A DNA stretch of 42,064 nucleotides from Lachnospiraceae bacterium UBA3632. Its GTDB lineage: Bacteria; Bacillota; Clostridia; Lachnospirales; Lachnospiraceae. Where the stretch lies: assembly GCA_002373975.1 (NCBI GenBank), contig DFKZ01000015.1, positions 1 to 42,064 of the forward strand, read 5' to 3'. Below are positions 6,520 to 15,285 of this stretch, in pieces. The notes beneath the pieces were generated by a model. The model ran no database searches and was not told the DNA's origin. It saw only the letters and a list, made by a program, of their open reading frames with translations. The position numbers were made by a program, and so were the translations under genes. Each line of letters starts with the position of its first letter. Position 1 is the first letter of the stretch.

Positions 6520-8901
6520 TTACAGCTTTCTGTCAATAAGATTTAGCCTCAGCGCGTTGCTCACCACAAAGAAGCTGGAAAGGCTCATGGCAGCAGCCGC
6601 TATCATGGGATTAAGGCTCCATCCAAAGAGCTTTACAAACACTCCCGCAGCCAGCGGAATACACAAAGCGTTGTAGAAAAATGCCCAGAACAGATTCTCT
6701 TTTATATTTCTGAGCGTGGCCCTGCCAAGCTTTACTGCAGCAGGTACGGCTTTGAGCGAGTCGGACATGAGCACGATATCCGCGGAGTCGATCGCGACAT
6801 CGGTTCCCGCACCGATAGCGATACCCACATCAGCCGTAGTAAGCGCCGGAGCATCATTTATCCCATCGCCGACCATCGCCGTTCTGCCCTGCTCTTTAAG
6901 GCTTCTTATCACCTTCTCCTTATCACCGGGGAGCACGCCGGATATCACTTCATCTATACCCACTTTTGCTCCGACGGCACGTGCTGTCTTTTCGTTATCA
7001 CCGGTGAGCATTACCACTCTGGTTCCTGTGGTCTTAAGCATGGCTATGGCCTCAGACGCATCCTCTTTTACGGCATCCGCTATTCCAAAGCATCCTATAA
7101 TGTTAATATTCTCTTTCCCGGTATGCGGACTTTTGCCTGCAAAGGCAAAAAATACCGGCGTCTTTCCTTCTTCCGAAAGCTTATCTGACATATCCCCGAT
7201 ATATTCTGTTCCGTCATCCGGACCGTTGCCCTGTCCGGGATCAGACGAAACTTCTTTTATCTTTTCGGAAATAAACTTCCCGCTTCCTCCGTATATCACA
7301 GCGCCTGCAGGAATACTCCCCACATCATCAAGAATCATTCCTTTAACGCCGTTTCCGGCCAGGCTCTCGAATCCATCAGTTCCGGGATCTGAAGCTTCAT
7401 TTTCTTTTCCATAATTTACTATGGCCTTTGCAAGAGGATGTTCACTCTTTTTTTCCAGTGAATATGCAACATTGAGTAATTCAGCAACAGAAAATCCGTC
7501 TTTGCAGAGCACATCCGTCACCTCCGGTTCTCCCTTGGTCACAGTGCCTGTTTTGTCCAAAGCCACGATCCTTATCCTGCCTGCGTTTTCCAGCGCAGCT
7601 GCAGTCTTATAAAGGATGCCGTTTTTGGCGCCGACACCGTTTCCGACCATTATAGCCACAGGAGTGGCAAGGCCCAGAGCGCAGGGGCAGCTTATAACAA
7701 GCACAGATATAGCCCTTGCCAGAGAATATCCCACATCACCGCTTACAAGGAGCCATACGATCAGAGTGATCAGCGCAATAAGCATTACTACCGGCACAAA
7801 GATCCCTGATACCTTGTCTGCTATCTTTGCGATCGGAGCTTTTGTGAGGGCTGCGTCGCTGACCATTTTTATTATCTGCGAAAGGGTAGTATCTTCACCG
7901 ACCTTAGTGGCAACGCATCTTACAAAGCCGGAAGTGTTTATCGTAGCAGAATAAACCTTATCACCTTCGCTTTTATCAACGGGAATGCTCTCCCCTGTCA
8001 AAGCAGATTCGTTTACGGAGCAGCTTCCGTCTATTACTTCTCCGTCCACCGGTATGCTTTCGCCCGGCCTTACCACGAATACTTCTCCGATCTTAACATC
8101 TTCCGCGGGCACTCTTTTTTCCACACCGTTTCTGAGTACCGTGGCCATTTTGGGTGCCAGCTTCATCAGGCTCTTTAATGCATTTGTGGTCTTTCCCTTT
8201 GAATGGGATTCCAGCAGTTTTCCGACAGTGATAAGAACAAGGATCATTGCGGCGGATTCAAAATAAAACTCATTCATGTATTCCGCTCCGGCCTCGTTTC
8301 CGCCGGCTGATACCGCTCCGCTCATCTCAAAGAGCATCCACAGGCTGTATATAAAGGAAGCGGATGATCCAAGTGCAACGAGAGTGTCCATATTTGGAGC
8401 TCCGTGAAACGCTCCCTTAAATCCGCTTATAAAAAATTTCTGATTGATGACCATGACACTTGCAGACAGGATCAGCTGCGTAAGCCCCATGGCGATATGA
8501 TTACCTTCCATAAAGGGTGGCAGTGGGAATCCGAAAAGCATATGCCCCATGGAAAAATACATAAGAATAATAACAAGAACTGCCGATACGATAAGCCTTA
8601 TCAGTATTCCCTTCGTCTCTTCGTTTCCAAAGCTGTCCGCATCTGTCCCTTGAGATAAAGAGGCTCCGGAACTTTTTCCCGAAGCGTCATTACCGGAATC
8701 ACCACCCAAAAGTGATGCGCCGTAACCCGCATCCTTCACGGCTTTGATGACCGCTTCGGATGAGGCGGTTCCTTCCACATTCATTGAATTAGTAAGCAGG
8801 CTTACCACGCAGCTGTCCACACCGTCCAAAGAAGCTACAGCCTTCTCCACTCTGGCCTGGCAGGCCGCGCAGCTCATACCCGTAACCTTATACTTTTCCA
8901 T
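6520..8901 (-). CDS. copA: Copper-exporting P1B-type ATPase
   Basis: The ATG at 8901 (MEKYKVTGMSCAAC) is chosen over 8934. It has GGAGAAAGG upstream and begins exactly at the heavy-metal-associated domain, whose CxxC (Cys11, Cys14) binds Cu(I). About 793 residues follow the P1B order. There are two N-terminal helix pairs, the actuator motif TGES, and the transmembrane metal site SCPCALGLATP (about 402-412). Then come the phosphorylated Asp in DKTGT (about 449), SEHP in the nucleotide domain, MLTGDN and GDGINDAPA (about 682). The final helices contain YN, NP and MSLSS, as expected for Cu(I) exporters. One metal-binding domain rather than two, with a long acidic linker (about 75-105). No CsoR, CopY or CopZ gene is near, so regulation is unclear. 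Repeat array 2 lies just upstream. Confidence 0.97.
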   Translation of the reverse strand: MEKYKVTGMSCAACQARVEKAVASLDGVDSCVVSLLTNSMNVEGTASSEAVIKAVKDAGYGASLLGGDSGNDASGKSSGASLSQGTDADSFGNEETKGILIRLIVSAVLVIILMYFSMGHMLFGFPLPPFMEGNHIAMGLTQLILSASVMVINQKFFISGFKGAFHGAPNMDTLVALGSSASFIYSLWMLFEMSGAVSAGGNEAGAEYMNEFYFESAAMILVLITVGKLLESHSKGKTTNALKSLMKLAPKMATVLRNGVEKRVPAEDVKIGEVFVVRPGESIPVDGEVIDGSCSVNESALTGESIPVDKSEGDKVYSATINTSGFVRCVATKVGEDTTLSQIIKMVSDAALTKAPIAKIADKVSGIFVPVVMLIALITLIVWLLVSGDVGYSLARAISVLVISCPCALGLATPVAIMVGNGVGAKNGILYKTAAALENAGRIRIVALDKTGTVTKGEPEVTDVLCKDGFSVAELLNVAYSLEKKSEHPLAKAIVNYGKENEASDPGTDGFESLAGNGVKGMILDDVGSIPAGAVIYGGSGKFISEKIKEVSSDPGQGNGPDDGTEYIGDMSDKLSEEGKTPVFFAFAGKSPHTGKENINIIGCFGIADAVKEDASEAIAMLKTTGTRVVMLTGDNEKTARAVGAKVGIDEVISGVLPGDKEKVIRSLKEQGRTAMVGDGINDAPALTTADVGIAIGAGTDVAIDSADIVLMSDSLKAVPAAVKLGRATLRNIKENLFWAFFYNALCIPLAAGVFVKLFGWSLNPMIAAAAMSLSSFFVVSNALRLNLIDRKL

Positions 8902-8940
8902 ATAATTACCTTTCTCCTTAAGAACTTTTAACAAACAACT

Positions 8941-9258
8941 ACAAAGGACGCAATGCAGATTGCTTATAGTCAGCTATAGAACCAACTTCACAGTGCAGCA
9001 GAGTACGCTGCACTGTGCGAAACGGCTTCGCCTTCGACTGCGCGTTGAGGCATCGCGCAGTCGATCTACATCGCAAAGGACGCGATGTAGATTGCTTTTA
9101 GTCTGCTATTGAACCACCTTCAAAGTGCAGCAAAGTACGCTGCACTTTGCGCAATGGCTTCGCCTTCGACTGCGCATTGAGACATTGCGCAGTCGATCAA
9201 CATTACAAAGGACGTAATGTTGATTGCTTATGACGCGATGTTGATTGCTTATAGATTT
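8941..9258 (-). repeat. Modular hairpin repeat array 2, inverted relative to array 1
   Basis: This array fills most of the non-coding stretch 8902-9386. It has the same module order as array 1 read on the opposite strand. H4-type 8989-9017 has loop AGAGTAC. H3 is 9024-9032 (GGC-TTC-GCC). H2 is 9034-9064 (loop TTGAGGCAT). H1 is 9064-9092 (loop AAAGGAC). A linker follows. A second copy is at 9121-9149, 9156-9164, 9166-9196 and 9196-9224, about 132 nt later. Broken half-modules lie at both ends (8941-8960 and 9232-9254). Loops are the reverse complements of those in array 1, while the 11-bp stems are largely different yet still fully paired. Confidence 0.93.
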
Positions 9259-9265
9259 TGATTTC

Positions 9266-9302
9266 TAATAAAAGAAAACAAGTAGATCCGAAGATCTACT
9301 TG
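9266..9302 (-). terminator. Rho-independent terminator with TTCG tetraloop
   Basis: Arms 9279-9288 and 9293-9302 form a perfect 10-bp stem. Read on the minus strand the loop is TTCG closed by C-G, a very stable tetraloop, and the stem is followed by TTTTCTTTTAT. It ends transcription coming from the glycosyltransferase gene and the atp operon before repeat array 2. Confidence 0.88.
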
Positions 9303-9321
9303 CTTCTTATGAGGGGGGGAG

Positions 9322-9343
9322 AATAGTTGATTTCTCAACTATT
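9322..9343. other. Perfect inverted repeat, 9-bp arms
   Basis: AATAGTTGA (9322-9330) and TCAACTATT (9335-9343) flank a 4-nt loop just before the terminator. No U-run follows on either strand because a G/C run adjoins it. It may stabilise the 3' end or be a binding site; no further support. Confidence 0.4.
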
Positions 9344-9386
9344 TGCACAAAGTATAACTTAAATTTATGAACAAAGTGTGTCTAAA

Positions 9387-10640
9387 TTATAAACTTTGTA
9401 AAATATTATCGACTTTTTTGGCTCTCTCTGTCCACGTATGTCCGCTAAGTGCAAACCCCTTCGCAGAAGAAGCTATATCGTATGCTTTGTCCACATTTTT
9501 GAGAAGTTCTTCCACCCTGTCAGCTGCCTTACGGGCACTCTCCTCCGGGGTGGTGAGTTCATATTTCATGTAATGTTCCGCACCGGGCATTATCTCATCC
9601 AGGTATTCCGAGCTGTCCGAAACAAGGCAGCTACCCATAAGCATGGCGCTGAACACGCGGTCGTGCGCTCCGGCCTTAAACCATGGCATCATATTGAGGG
9701 ACACCTTTGCAAGCTTCATTGCCTCCAGGCATTCTCTGCTGCTCACGCTCTCTCCTGTGCTGATTATATTCTCGGGGTGGTCGCAGGGACACAAGTCCCA
9801 GTCCTTTCCGGTACAATGCACTCTGATCCCTCTGTCTGCAATTCCCGCCACTATGCCTGCCCTGTATACGCTTCTTACATAAAGGTCGATATATACCATC
9901 TTGTAGCAGGCCTGCAGGTATTCATCCCTCGTACAATCAGGGAATTCCTCTGTAAGTCTTTTAATAAACGTTTCTTCAATGGGTGCGGAAGGATAATCAA
10001 ACAGATCCTGCGCCGTCCGCATCAAAAAGTCCCTGTAGTCCTGACCAAGCCCCGTCAGAGCAGGTTCAAGGCTTCCCGTAGGAACATAATTCCCGGCGAA
10101 CAGCACATCTATCGGCCTGTCTTTCCATTCTTCTAAGCTTTCCATTTCCCTTTCCGGCGGATAGAACAGGCTGTCCTTTCCTATCACTCCGGGTGAGGCG
10201 AATATGCTGCTGAGTTCCCTGTTTCCCCCCAGGGGCATAAAACAAACCTCTCCGTATTCCGGATACATCTTTTCGATGAACTGCTTATGATACCTGTCTA
10301 TACAGACGAGCCTGACGTTTTGGAGTTCGCTTGATAATTGGCGGTAATAATACACGGGCGAGTCAACAAGAATACATATCTTTTTAATCCCGTATTCATC
10401 CCATATATTTGAAAGACCGCGGGAAAACTGTCCTTCCTGCCCCAGCCCTATAAAATTAAATGTGACAAGCACCGACTCGGAAGGGTCGGAAAGAGCCTCA
10501 AATGCATCTATGCTCGCAGAGGGCTTTTGCATATCCCAAACAAAAACTTCCCTGCCCGCTTCCGAAAAATACTCAGCAAGCTGCAGGGAAAAATATCCAA
10601 GTGTCTCTATGGCACCTTTTATAAATATGATCCTCTTCAT
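9387..10640 (-). CDS. Glycosyltransferase, CgeB-like/GT family 1-type
   Basis: The 417-residue soluble protein starts MKRIIFIKGAIETLGYFSLQLA. Its C-terminal part holds the segment MMPWFKAGAHDRVFSAMLMGSCLVSD followed by YLDE. That is the donor-sugar-binding pattern (H-R-x-F-x-x-x-x-x-G-x-x-x-x-x-D) of the Glyco_trans_1_2/CgeB-like group. The N-terminal half has the alternating hydrophobic pattern of a Rossmann-like domain (VLVTFNFIG, ICILVDSP). Acceptor and sugar are unknown. The start overlaps the end of the upstream membrane-protein gene by 4 nt (ATGA), so they are coupled. With the two polytopic membrane proteins upstream it probably decorates a cell-surface glycan. It is the last gene before the TTCG terminator, downstream of the atp operon. 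Confidence 0.82.
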   Translation of the reverse strand: MKRIIFIKGAIETLGYFSLQLAEYFSEAGREVFVWDMQKPSASIDAFEALSDPSESVLVTFNFIGLGQEGQFSRGLSNIWDEYGIKKICILVDSPVYYYRQLSSELQNVRLVCIDRYHKQFIEKMYPEYGEVCFMPLGGNRELSSIFASPGVIGKDSLFYPPEREMESLEEWKDRPIDVLFAGNYVPTGSLEPALTGLGQDYRDFLMRTAQDLFDYPSAPIEETFIKRLTEEFPDCTRDEYLQACYKMVYIDLYVRSVYRAGIVAGIADRGIRVHCTGKDWDLCPCDHPENIISTGESVSSRECLEAMKLAKVSLNMMPWFKAGAHDRVFSAMLMGSCLVSDSSEYLDEIMPGAEHYMKYELTTPEESARKAADRVEELLKNVDKAYDIASSAKGFALSGHTWTERAKKVDNILQSL

Positions 10641-11359
10641 AGAAAGGTCTCCGCTATACCTTTAAGCCAGAGAGCAACAAACAGCAGTATCTCGGCCCAG
10701 GCCACTATGCTGGCGGGCTCGTAGGATTTCTTGTTTCTGATTATCTCCCACATCTTCCATATCAGCGAAACCATAAGCAGATTCATGATGTAAATGCAAA
10801 GGTTCGATATATTCGCAAGCGGGAAAGCCGCTATCATAAGTACTACCGAAGCGATGAACACGATCAGGATAAATCTCTTTATCTTCTTCCTGTTTTCGAT
10901 ATCATCAAGAGTGACCATCATAGCCATGCCCAAAAGGATGGCAAATGGGACTATCAGAACAAGCACGCCCGTAAAATCCGGGAACCACAGCGCTATAACA
11001 TTTTTCAGTTTCTCGGGATAAAGATCCGCCCTGAGTTCCGTAAGAACATCCGGATTCATAAGGCGCTTGATGTAAGCGAACCTGATACAGGGCACAAACG
11101 CCGAGTAGAGGATCAAAAATCTGGAAAGCTGTGAGAGCTTCCTTCCGCCCGATAAAAAGAACGCCAGCGCACTTATCGCACACACAGCCATTACACCTGA
11201 GATGGTAAGCAGTATGTCAAATTCCTTTCCGGATTTTCCGAACATCCATCCCCTAAGAAGGACAGTGCTGAGTATTATCAGCAGGTATATGGGCTTTTCG
11301 ACTTTTTCAAAAATAATAAACGGACTCTTTTTAAGTGCCGCGGGGAATCTGTATTTCAT
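10637..11359 (-). CDS. Polytopic membrane protein of unknown function
   Basis: At 240 residues, it has about six hydrophobic segments (about 25-42, 48-70, 80-95, 127-150, 162-182 and 186-203, with another near the C-terminus) joined by short basic loops. A short extracytoplasmic segment near MNPDVLTELRADLYPEKLK lies between the third and fourth. I do not recognise the family. It shares 1 nt with the upstream membrane-protein stop (TGATG) and 4 nt with the glycosyltransferase start, so the three are translated as a block. This suggests a common function in making or exporting a glycan, by context only. Confidence 0.75.
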   Translation of the reverse strand: MKYRFPAALKKSPFIIFEKVEKPIYLLIILSTVLLRGWMFGKSGKEFDILLTISGVMAVCAISALAFFLSGGRKLSQLSRFLILYSAFVPCIRFAYIKRLMNPDVLTELRADLYPEKLKNVIALWFPDFTGVLVLIVPFAILLGMAMMVTLDDIENRKKIKRFILIVFIASVVLMIAAFPLANISNLCIYIMNLLMVSLIWKMWEIIRNKKSYEPASIVAWAEILLFVALWLKGIAETFL

Positions 11360-12453
11360 CAGCTGACTCCTCCTATATCCGCCACAATATTAAGTACTAT
11401 ATAAACAAAGCCGCAGACAGCTATAAGAAGCGCCCACTTATATGCCTTTATATTTTCCTTTATAAACCTTCCCAGGATATTGCACAGAAGCGTTATAGCC
11501 ACTATAACAGCTCCAACCTGCAAGCCGTTGGGATACATTCCGGGAACCGCCTGTATGATGAATCTGAGAACGACTCCCGCGCCCAAGGTAACTATAAGCA
11601 CCATCTCGCTGACAGCAACCCAGCCGCCGCTTCTTAAAGAGATCGCAAGCACAAGCAAAGCCAGCACTACAGCGGGGAAAATACTGAAGTTGATATACTC
11701 GGTTCCCATGATGGAACCTGTTTTGAAATTGGCGGATGATAAAAGATACACTACGCCGCCGGCAACGCTCAGGCCCACCGATACAGGAAGCCATGGCTTT
11801 ACTTTAACATCTACGATCCTGCTAAGGATGATGATTCCCATTATCCCCACTACGATACCGAGTACTCCGTAGGAAATGTTCATCGCCGCAGCCACAAAGG
11901 CGCTGATGCAGGCTATCATTGCCCTTCCGGCTCCGATGATCTTCTTTTCCTCGTTGACTTCTCTGAGCACCAGATAAAGATAGATCAGGAAGGGCACAGC
12001 GGGATACAGGAAATTAACGATTCCGAATTCCCACAGATAAGAATATCTCCACTCACTGTTTAATGAAAACATCAGGATAAACGGAAGCGTCGTGAAAAAG
12101 ATCCACTCCTTCTTCGCGCCTGCACATCTTCCGATAAGAAACGACACTGCCAGAAGCACTATCATGTTCATGAGATTTGAAGCAGTGTTTCCTAGAAAGA
12201 GAAGGGTTCTCAGAAAGCTGAGTGAGAGCAGGCTGCCGCCACGCGAACTCATGGTGGGCGCTATGTTTGCAAATATCTCTCCGATAGATTCTATGCGCTC
12301 TCCCGTTGCGGTATCCTTAAGGAAATACAGATCCTCAAGTATAAAAGTAAATCTGGTCTGCATGTAGTAAACAACTGCCGCAAACCCTATCAAAAGCAAG
12401 CATGCTATGACTCTTATTATTTTTATATTCCTGTCTTCGCTACCAGTGTTCAT
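11359..12453 (-). CDS. Polytopic membrane protein, possibly DUF6056/glucosyltransferase-like
   Basis: The frame is open to 12693, but its first 80 residues overlap atpC and are unlike protein. The ATG at 12453 (MNTGSEDRNIKIIRV) begins 2 nt after the atpC stop and is preferred, giving 364 residues. There are about ten membrane helices. After the first helix an outside segment contains the acidic motif TFILEDLYFLKD, resembling the Asp/Glu-bearing first loop of GT-C type glycosyltransferases and DUF6056 proteins. A second Arg-rich outside loop is at EWRYSYLWEFG. Function is inferred as lipid-linked sugar transfer or polymer handling with the downstream glycosyltransferase. It is unusual that it is joined so tightly to the ATP synthase operon. 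Confidence 0.72.
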   Translation of the reverse strand: MNTGSEDRNIKIIRVIACLLLIGFAAVVYYMQTRFTFILEDLYFLKDTATGERIESIGEIFANIAPTMSSRGGSLLSLSFLRTLLFLGNTASNLMNMIVLLAVSFLIGRCAGAKKEWIFFTTLPFILMFSLNSEWRYSYLWEFGIVNFLYPAVPFLIYLYLVLREVNEEKKIIGAGRAMIACISAFVAAAMNISYGVLGIVVGIMGIIILSRIVDVKVKPWLPVSVGLSVAGGVVYLLSSANFKTGSIMGTEYINFSIFPAVVLALLVLAISLRSGGWVAVSEMVLIVTLGAGVVLRFIIQAVPGMYPNGLQVGAVIVAITLLCNILGRFIKENIKAYKWALLIAVCGFVYIVLNIVADIGGVS

Positions 12454-12455
12454 CT

Positions 12456-12872
12456 TTAGTCCGTTCCGTCTCCAACCTGTGAAAGTCTTAAAAGAGCCCG
12501 CGCAAGAGCGGCCCTCGAGGCATTGTATTCCTGGATGCTCTGATCCTGCCTCAGCTGCTCCTTTGCTCTTTCCATTGCGGCCAGAGCCCTCACTCTGTCT
12601 ATATCTTCGGGCCACTCTGCCGATTCGGTGATAAGAAGTGCCGTGTTGTCCTTTATCTCGACAAATCCTCTTCCTACAACGGCATTGCGCCATTCTCCGC
12701 CCTTTTCAAATCTGATGCGGCAGATTCCCTCGCATCCCGCTATGACCATGTTTTCGTGGTGAGCCATGATCTGGCGCGACCCGTCGGGTGCGGGAAAAAT
12801 GATCGATTCGGCTTCTCCGTCGTAGAAAACCTTATCGGTCGCTATTATCTTAAGCCTTAAAGAATCGCTCAT
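12456..12872 (-). CDS. atpC: ATP synthase epsilon subunit
   Basis: 138 residues: N-terminal beta-sandwich (MSDSLRLKIIATDKVFYDGEA, then IMAHHENMVIAGCEG) followed by a two-helix C-terminal domain (about 90-135) with REN-like alternation. In F-ATPases this is the central-stalk subunit that links rotation to catalysis and can inhibit hydrolysis. It lies 9 nt after atpD as expected. The beta-domain HHENM replaces the usual GHxP motif, so the loop is divergent. The last codons run almost straight into a membrane-protein gene. Confidence 0.95.
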   Translation of the reverse strand: MSDSLRLKIIATDKVFYDGEAESIIFPAPDGSRQIMAHHENMVIAGCEGICRIRFEKGGEWRNAVVGRGFVEIKDNTALLITESAEWPEDIDRVRALAAMERAKEQLRQDQSIQEYNASRAALARALLRLSQVGDGTD

Positions 12873-12881
12873 CCGTATTAC

Positions 12882-14300
12882 CTATTCCATTCCGATGAGT
12901 TCTGCTTTCTTAATGACATCATCTATAGTTCCGACATTGAAAAATGCCGCTTCCGGATATTTGTCCATATCGCCGTCAAGTATGGCTTTAAAACCTCTTA
13001 TGGTCTCGGAAAGAGGCACATAAACTCCCTTAACTCCGGTGAAATTCTCCGCCACATGGAAGGGCTGTGAGAGGAATCTCTGGATTTTTCTGGCTCTGTA
13101 CACCGTTACTTTATCTTCTTCGGAAAGCTCATCCATTCCGAGGATGGCGATTATATCCTGCAGCTCTTTATAGCTCTGAAGAGTCTGCTGAACATTTCTG
13201 GCCACATTGTAATGCTCCTCTCCAACTGTCTCGGGCTCAAGAAGCCTTGAAGTGGATTCGAGGGGATCTACCGCAGGATATATTCCCTGCTCAACGATCT
13301 TTCTGGAAAGTACCGTCGTGGCATCGAGATGTGCAAATGTAGTGGCCGGTGCCGGGTCTGTAAGGTCGTCGGCAGGCACATACACAGCCTGTACCGAGGT
13401 GACCGATCCGTTCTTTGTGGAAGCGATCCTCTCCTGCAGCTCGCCCAGATCGGTAGCCAGCGTGGGCTGGTATCCCACCGCCGAGGGCATGCGTCCCAGA
13501 AGCGCAGATACTTCGCTTCCCGCCTGCACAAAACGGAAAATATTATCTATGAAAAGAAGTACGTCTTTTTTCTGAACATCGCGGAAATACTCAGCCATTG
13601 TAAGGCCTGTTTCCGCCACTCTCATTCTGGATCCCGGTGGCTCGTTCATCTGTCCGAAGACAAGGGCTGTCTTGGCCAGAACTCCGGATTCGCCCATCTC
13701 TGTCCAAAGGTCGTTTCCTTCCCTGGAACGCTCTCCCACTCCGGTAAATATTGAATAACCGCCGTGCTCGGTGGCTATGTTTGTGATAAGCTCCTGGATG
13801 AGCACTGTCTTTCCGACTCCGGCTCCTCCGAACAGACCGATCTTTCCGCCCTTTGAATAAGGTGCGAGAAGGTCTATTACCTTAATGCCTGTCTCGAGTA
13901 TCTCGGATACGGGGCTCTGATCGGCAAATGAAGGAGGATTGCGGTGTATAACCCACTTTTCTCCGTCAGGCTGCTCACCCTTATCAATGGTCTCTCCCAG
14001 CACGTTAAATAATCTGCCGAGAGTCTGCTCTCCAACCGGAACCTTTATGCCGTCACCTGTGGCATATACATCCATATCCTTGGCAAGCCCGTCGCTGGGC
14101 CCCAGCATGATGCATCTGACGGTGCCCTCACCGATATGCTGAGCCACCTCCATCACGAGGCGCTTCCCGTTCAGCTTAACCTCAAGGGCATCCTTTATAT
14201 ACGGGAGACAATCGTCTCCGAATTCGACATCGACAACCGGGCCCATTACCTGAGCAATACGCCCATGTCCGACATTTCCGATCTTTTCGTTTTCTTTCAA
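12882..14300 (-). CDS. atpD: ATP synthase beta subunit
   Basis: 472 residues, the usual length. The Walker A GGAGVGKT is at 158-165, with GERSREGND (catalytic Glu), LLFIDNIFRF (Walker B) and the ALLGRMPSAVGYQPTLATD segment all as in F1-beta. It forms the catalytic nucleotide sites in the alpha3-beta3 ring and makes ATP using rotation. The start ATG follows a 27-nt gap after atpG. The C-terminal FLSQPFHVAE is the DELSEED-region context; here the preceding lever reads DELSEED (about residue 390). Nothing odd. Confidence 0.98.
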   Translation of the reverse strand: MKENEKIGNVGHGRIAQVMGPVVDVEFGDDCLPYIKDALEVKLNGKRLVMEVAQHIGEGTVRCIMLGPSDGLAKDMDVYATGDGIKVPVGEQTLGRLFNVLGETIDKGEQPDGEKWVIHRNPPSFADQSPVSEILETGIKVIDLLAPYSKGGKIGLFGGAGVGKTVLIQELITNIATEHGGYSIFTGVGERSREGNDLWTEMGESGVLAKTALVFGQMNEPPGSRMRVAETGLTMAEYFRDVQKKDVLLFIDNIFRFVQAGSEVSALLGRMPSAVGYQPTLATDLGELQERIASTKNGSVTSVQAVYVPADDLTDPAPATTFAHLDATTVLSRKIVEQGIYPAVDPLESTSRLLEPETVGEEHYNVARNVQQTLQSYKELQDIIAILGMDELSEEDKVTVYRARKIQRFLSQPFHVAENFTGVKGVYVPLSETIRGFKAILDGDMDKYPEAAFFNVGTIDDVIKKAELIGME

Positions 14301-14327
14301 TTAAGATCTGCCTCCGGTAAAATTAGA

Positions 14328-15239
14328 TCAGCTTTCCTGTGCTGCTTTTTTCTGCTTCTTTTTCTTCTGCGCCTTGGCGCCTGCGATAACCTCTGTTATC
14401 TCCTGAGTGATCATGGCCTGTCTTTCCCTGTTGTACTGTGTGGAAAGATCCTTGATCATTTCCGCGGCGTTTTTGTTGGCCTTATCCATGGCCATCATAC
14501 GGTCATTCTGCTCGCTGCAGTAGCTTTCCACCAGGGTTGAATAAATATCTCCGATTATCATCTCGGGGACTATGGTATTCAGCACATCCTCCGCAGAGGG
14601 AACAAAATTTATCTTTCCCTCCTCCTGATTGATAAATCCCGGCTCCTCCGGCTTTTCGTACATCAGAGGAAGAATGCGAAGCGCTCTGGCCTCGGTGGAG
14701 ATGCTGTTTTTCATCTCGGTATATACGATATAAGCCTCATCTATCTCACCGCTCAGGTATTCGTCCATCAGCATGTTGCCGATCATCCTTGCCCTGTTGA
14801 GGGAAGGGTTCTGCGCACTGTATTTAAACTGTCCGGACATCCGCACTTTCTTGCCTGCAAAGTACTGCCTTCCGACCTCTCCCACCACATAAAGCTTTGG
14901 TGTGGGGTCCTCATTCATAAGGCTTAAGGCAAGCTTGATGGCATTGTGATTGTATGCCCCCGCAAGGCCTTTGTCCCCGGTGATGAGTATTATCGCTCGG
15001 GTTCTTTCCTTACCCTTCTTATCTTCCCTCTCGTCGAGCCATTTATTCTCCAGCTCCGAAGTGGACTCTATGATGCGGTCGTACATATCCTTCAGATACG
15101 AAAAGTAAGGACCGTTGCCCTCGTGTCCCTTCTTAGCCTTGCGAAGCTTGGTGGACGAGATCATATACATGGCATTTGTAATTTTCATGGTATCGCGGAT
15201 ACTTCTTATTCTTCCGGATATCTCACGTATATTTGCCAC
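14328..15239 (-). CDS. atpG: ATP synthase gamma subunit
   Basis: 303 residues with a GTG start at 15239 (MANIREISGRIRSIRDTMKITNAMYMIS), the standard N-terminal helix, and the C-terminal helix ending in AKAQKKKKQKKAAQES. The conserved MAMDKANKNAAEMI and LSTQYNRERQAMITQEITEI-like region near the C-terminus are diagnostic. Gamma is the central rotor shaft. The C-terminal Lys-rich tail of about 15 residues is longer than in E. coli. It follows atpA after 46 nt. Confidence 0.97.
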   Translation of the reverse strand: MANIREISGRIRSIRDTMKITNAMYMISSTKLRKAKKGHEGNGPYFSYLKDMYDRIIESTSELENKWLDEREDKKGKERTRAIILITGDKGLAGAYNHNAIKLALSLMNEDPTPKLYVVGEVGRQYFAGKKVRMSGQFKYSAQNPSLNRARMIGNMLMDEYLSGEIDEAYIVYTEMKNSISTEARALRILPLMYEKPEEPGFINQEEGKINFVPSAEDVLNTIVPEMIIGDIYSTLVESYCSEQNDRMMAMDKANKNAAEMIKDLSTQYNRERQAMITQEITEVIAGAKAQKKKKQKKAAQES

Positions 15240-15285
15240 TGTGTTACCTCAAACATAAAATGTATGCTTTAATACCGTACGATCC

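Noticed and set aside
6716..7414. Long plus-strand open frame opposite copA (232 codons)
   Set aside because: It lies wholly antisense to a clear P-type ATPase and is rich in Ser/Pro/Ala as expected from reverse reading of that gene.
8941..9258. CRISPR-like array
   Set aside because: Units are ~133 nt with several hairpins and no unique spacers between short identical repeats; no cas genes nearby.
9438..10136. Plus-strand open frame (232 codons) opposite the glycosyltransferase
   Set aside because: Antisense shadow with atypical His/Cys/Arg content and no start signal.
12454..12693. N-terminal extension of the membrane protein at 11359-12453 into atpC
   Set aside because: The extra 80 residues are out-of-frame atpC sequence; the ATG 2 nt after the atpC stop is better.
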